The notes beneath the pieces are model-generated. The model was not told the origin of the DNA and ran no database searches. It worked only from the letters and a program-made list of their open reading frames with translations. From Filomicrobium sp. (GTDB lineage Bacteria; Pseudomonadota; Alphaproteobacteria; Rhizobiales; Hyphomicrobiaceae), in the NCBI GenBank assembly GCA_030607105.1, contig JAUWFF010000062.1:1-6778 (forward strand): a stretch of 6,778 nt of DNA, in the 5' to 3' direction. The stretch's first letter is position 1; each line of letters opens with the position of its first letter. Made by a program: the position numbers and the translations under genes. This document shows positions 6,337 to 6,778 of this stretch, piece after piece.

Positions 6337-6395
6337 GCAACCCACATTACCCCAGGTCACTGCTCTGACGTTATTAGTCAAAGCCTCGTGCCGCG

Positions 6396-6778
6396 CTAGT
6401 GGGCCGCGACGTTTCTGCCCCAAAGCGCCGTGATGCGCTGGTCGCGGCCGCAGCCGTAGCGGTAGTGGGAATAACGCCACGGATTCTTTTTGTAGTAATT
6501 CTGGTGATAGGTTTCCGCGGCCGTAAATTCGCTCGCATCAACGATTTCTACGGCGACCGGCTTAGAGAAACGCCCACTGTCATCGAGCGCCGCTTTCCCA
6601 GCTTCAGCCAGCTTCCTCTGCTTGGAATTGTGAACGAATATCACTGGCCGGTACTGACTGCCGCGATCACAGAATTGGCCGCCACCATCCAGGACGTCTG
6701 TCGTCTTCCAAAAGTAGTCGAGTAGCTTCTTATAGCTCACCTGCTTTGGGTCATACTTCACCTGCAGGACTTCGACAT
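6396..6778 (-). CDS. msrA: Peptide methionine sulfoxide reductase MsrA, C-terminal part (5' end outside window)
   Basis: About 127 C-terminal residues of MsrA, which reduces the S-epimer of methionine sulfoxide in proteins with thioredoxin as usual reductant. The gene starts beyond the right edge, so the catalytic GCFW motif is not visible. The frame is open to the last base and reads VEVLQVKYDPKQVSYKKLLD upstream of a GTG (6759-6761) that is therefore not the start. Visible landmarks are VSY, FW, GSQYRPVIF, the AETYHQNYY segment and the end motif GCGRDQRITALWG, whose Cys is a candidate resolving cysteine. The common HDP motif after FW is replaced by TDVLD, followed by GGGQFCDRG instead of the usual NRQGND-like stretch. 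This looks like the QFCDRG branch of the family, with an additional Cys. It ends with TAG at 6396-6398 and is convergent with the cytochrome gene. Confidence 0.93.
   Translation of the reverse strand, partial: VEVLQVKYDPKQVSYKKLLDYFWKTTDVLDGGGQFCDRGSQYRPVIFVHNSKQRKLAEAGKAALDDSGRFSKPVAVEIVDASEFTAAETYHQNYYKKNPWRYSHYRYGCGRDQRITALWGRNVAAH

Noticed and set aside
6363..6383. Convergent terminator between the cytochrome and msrA genes (CTCTGAC and GTCAAAG around a seven-base loop).
   Set aside because: The stem is short, has one mismatch, is AT-rich and lacks a T tract on either strand.
5740..6778. A MsrPQ-like methionine sulfoxide repair pair formed by the haem b membrane protein and MsrA.
   Set aside because: The genes are convergent, MsrA is unrelated to the molybdopterin enzyme MsrP, and the membrane protein has cytochrome b561 rather than MsrQ features.

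Overview
The window looks like a chromosomal segment of an alphaproteobacterium, probably of the order Hyphomicrobiales (Rhizobiales). This rests on the gene types, the moderately high GC content and the style of the proteins, not on any marker gene, so the genus is open. Every sizeable stretch is accounted for by eight protein-coding genes, two of them cut by the window edges. No RNA gene, CRISPR array or insertion sequence was seen.

Left block, all on the minus strand and read right to left: a membrane-anchored thermonuclease-type nuclease (1653 to 1135), a glutathione S-transferase (1049 to 438), and the N-terminal part of an RNase Z-like metallo-beta-lactamase-fold hydrolase (320 to beyond position 1). 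A perfect 16-bp palindrome lies in front of the hydrolase gene.

Centre: an AT-rich divergent promoter region (1654-1821) separates the nuclease from the plus-strand genes and carries a near-perfect 17-bp direct repeat built on TTAA motifs. The plus-strand run is a six-helix membrane sensor histidine kinase (1822-3447), two tandem membrane-anchored retropepsin-like aspartic proteases (3580-4284 and 4337-4906), a stand-alone RibD-type reductase (5001-5726) and a cytochrome b561 (5740-6336). The short gap and strong ribosome binding site between the last two suggest co-transcription. The earlier gaps (132, 52 and 94 bp) leave the operon structure open.

Right edge: the C-terminal part of a methionine sulfoxide reductase A, on the minus strand and convergent with the cytochrome gene.

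The most interesting arrangement is the orphan kinase, whose dimerisation domain resembles the DivJ/PleC/PdhS cell-cycle kinases, next to two proteases predicted to face the periplasm. In Caulobacter a periplasmic aspartic protease (PerP) acts downstream of PleC signalling in polarity control. A similar signalling-proteolysis module here is a hypothesis from gene order and family resemblance only.
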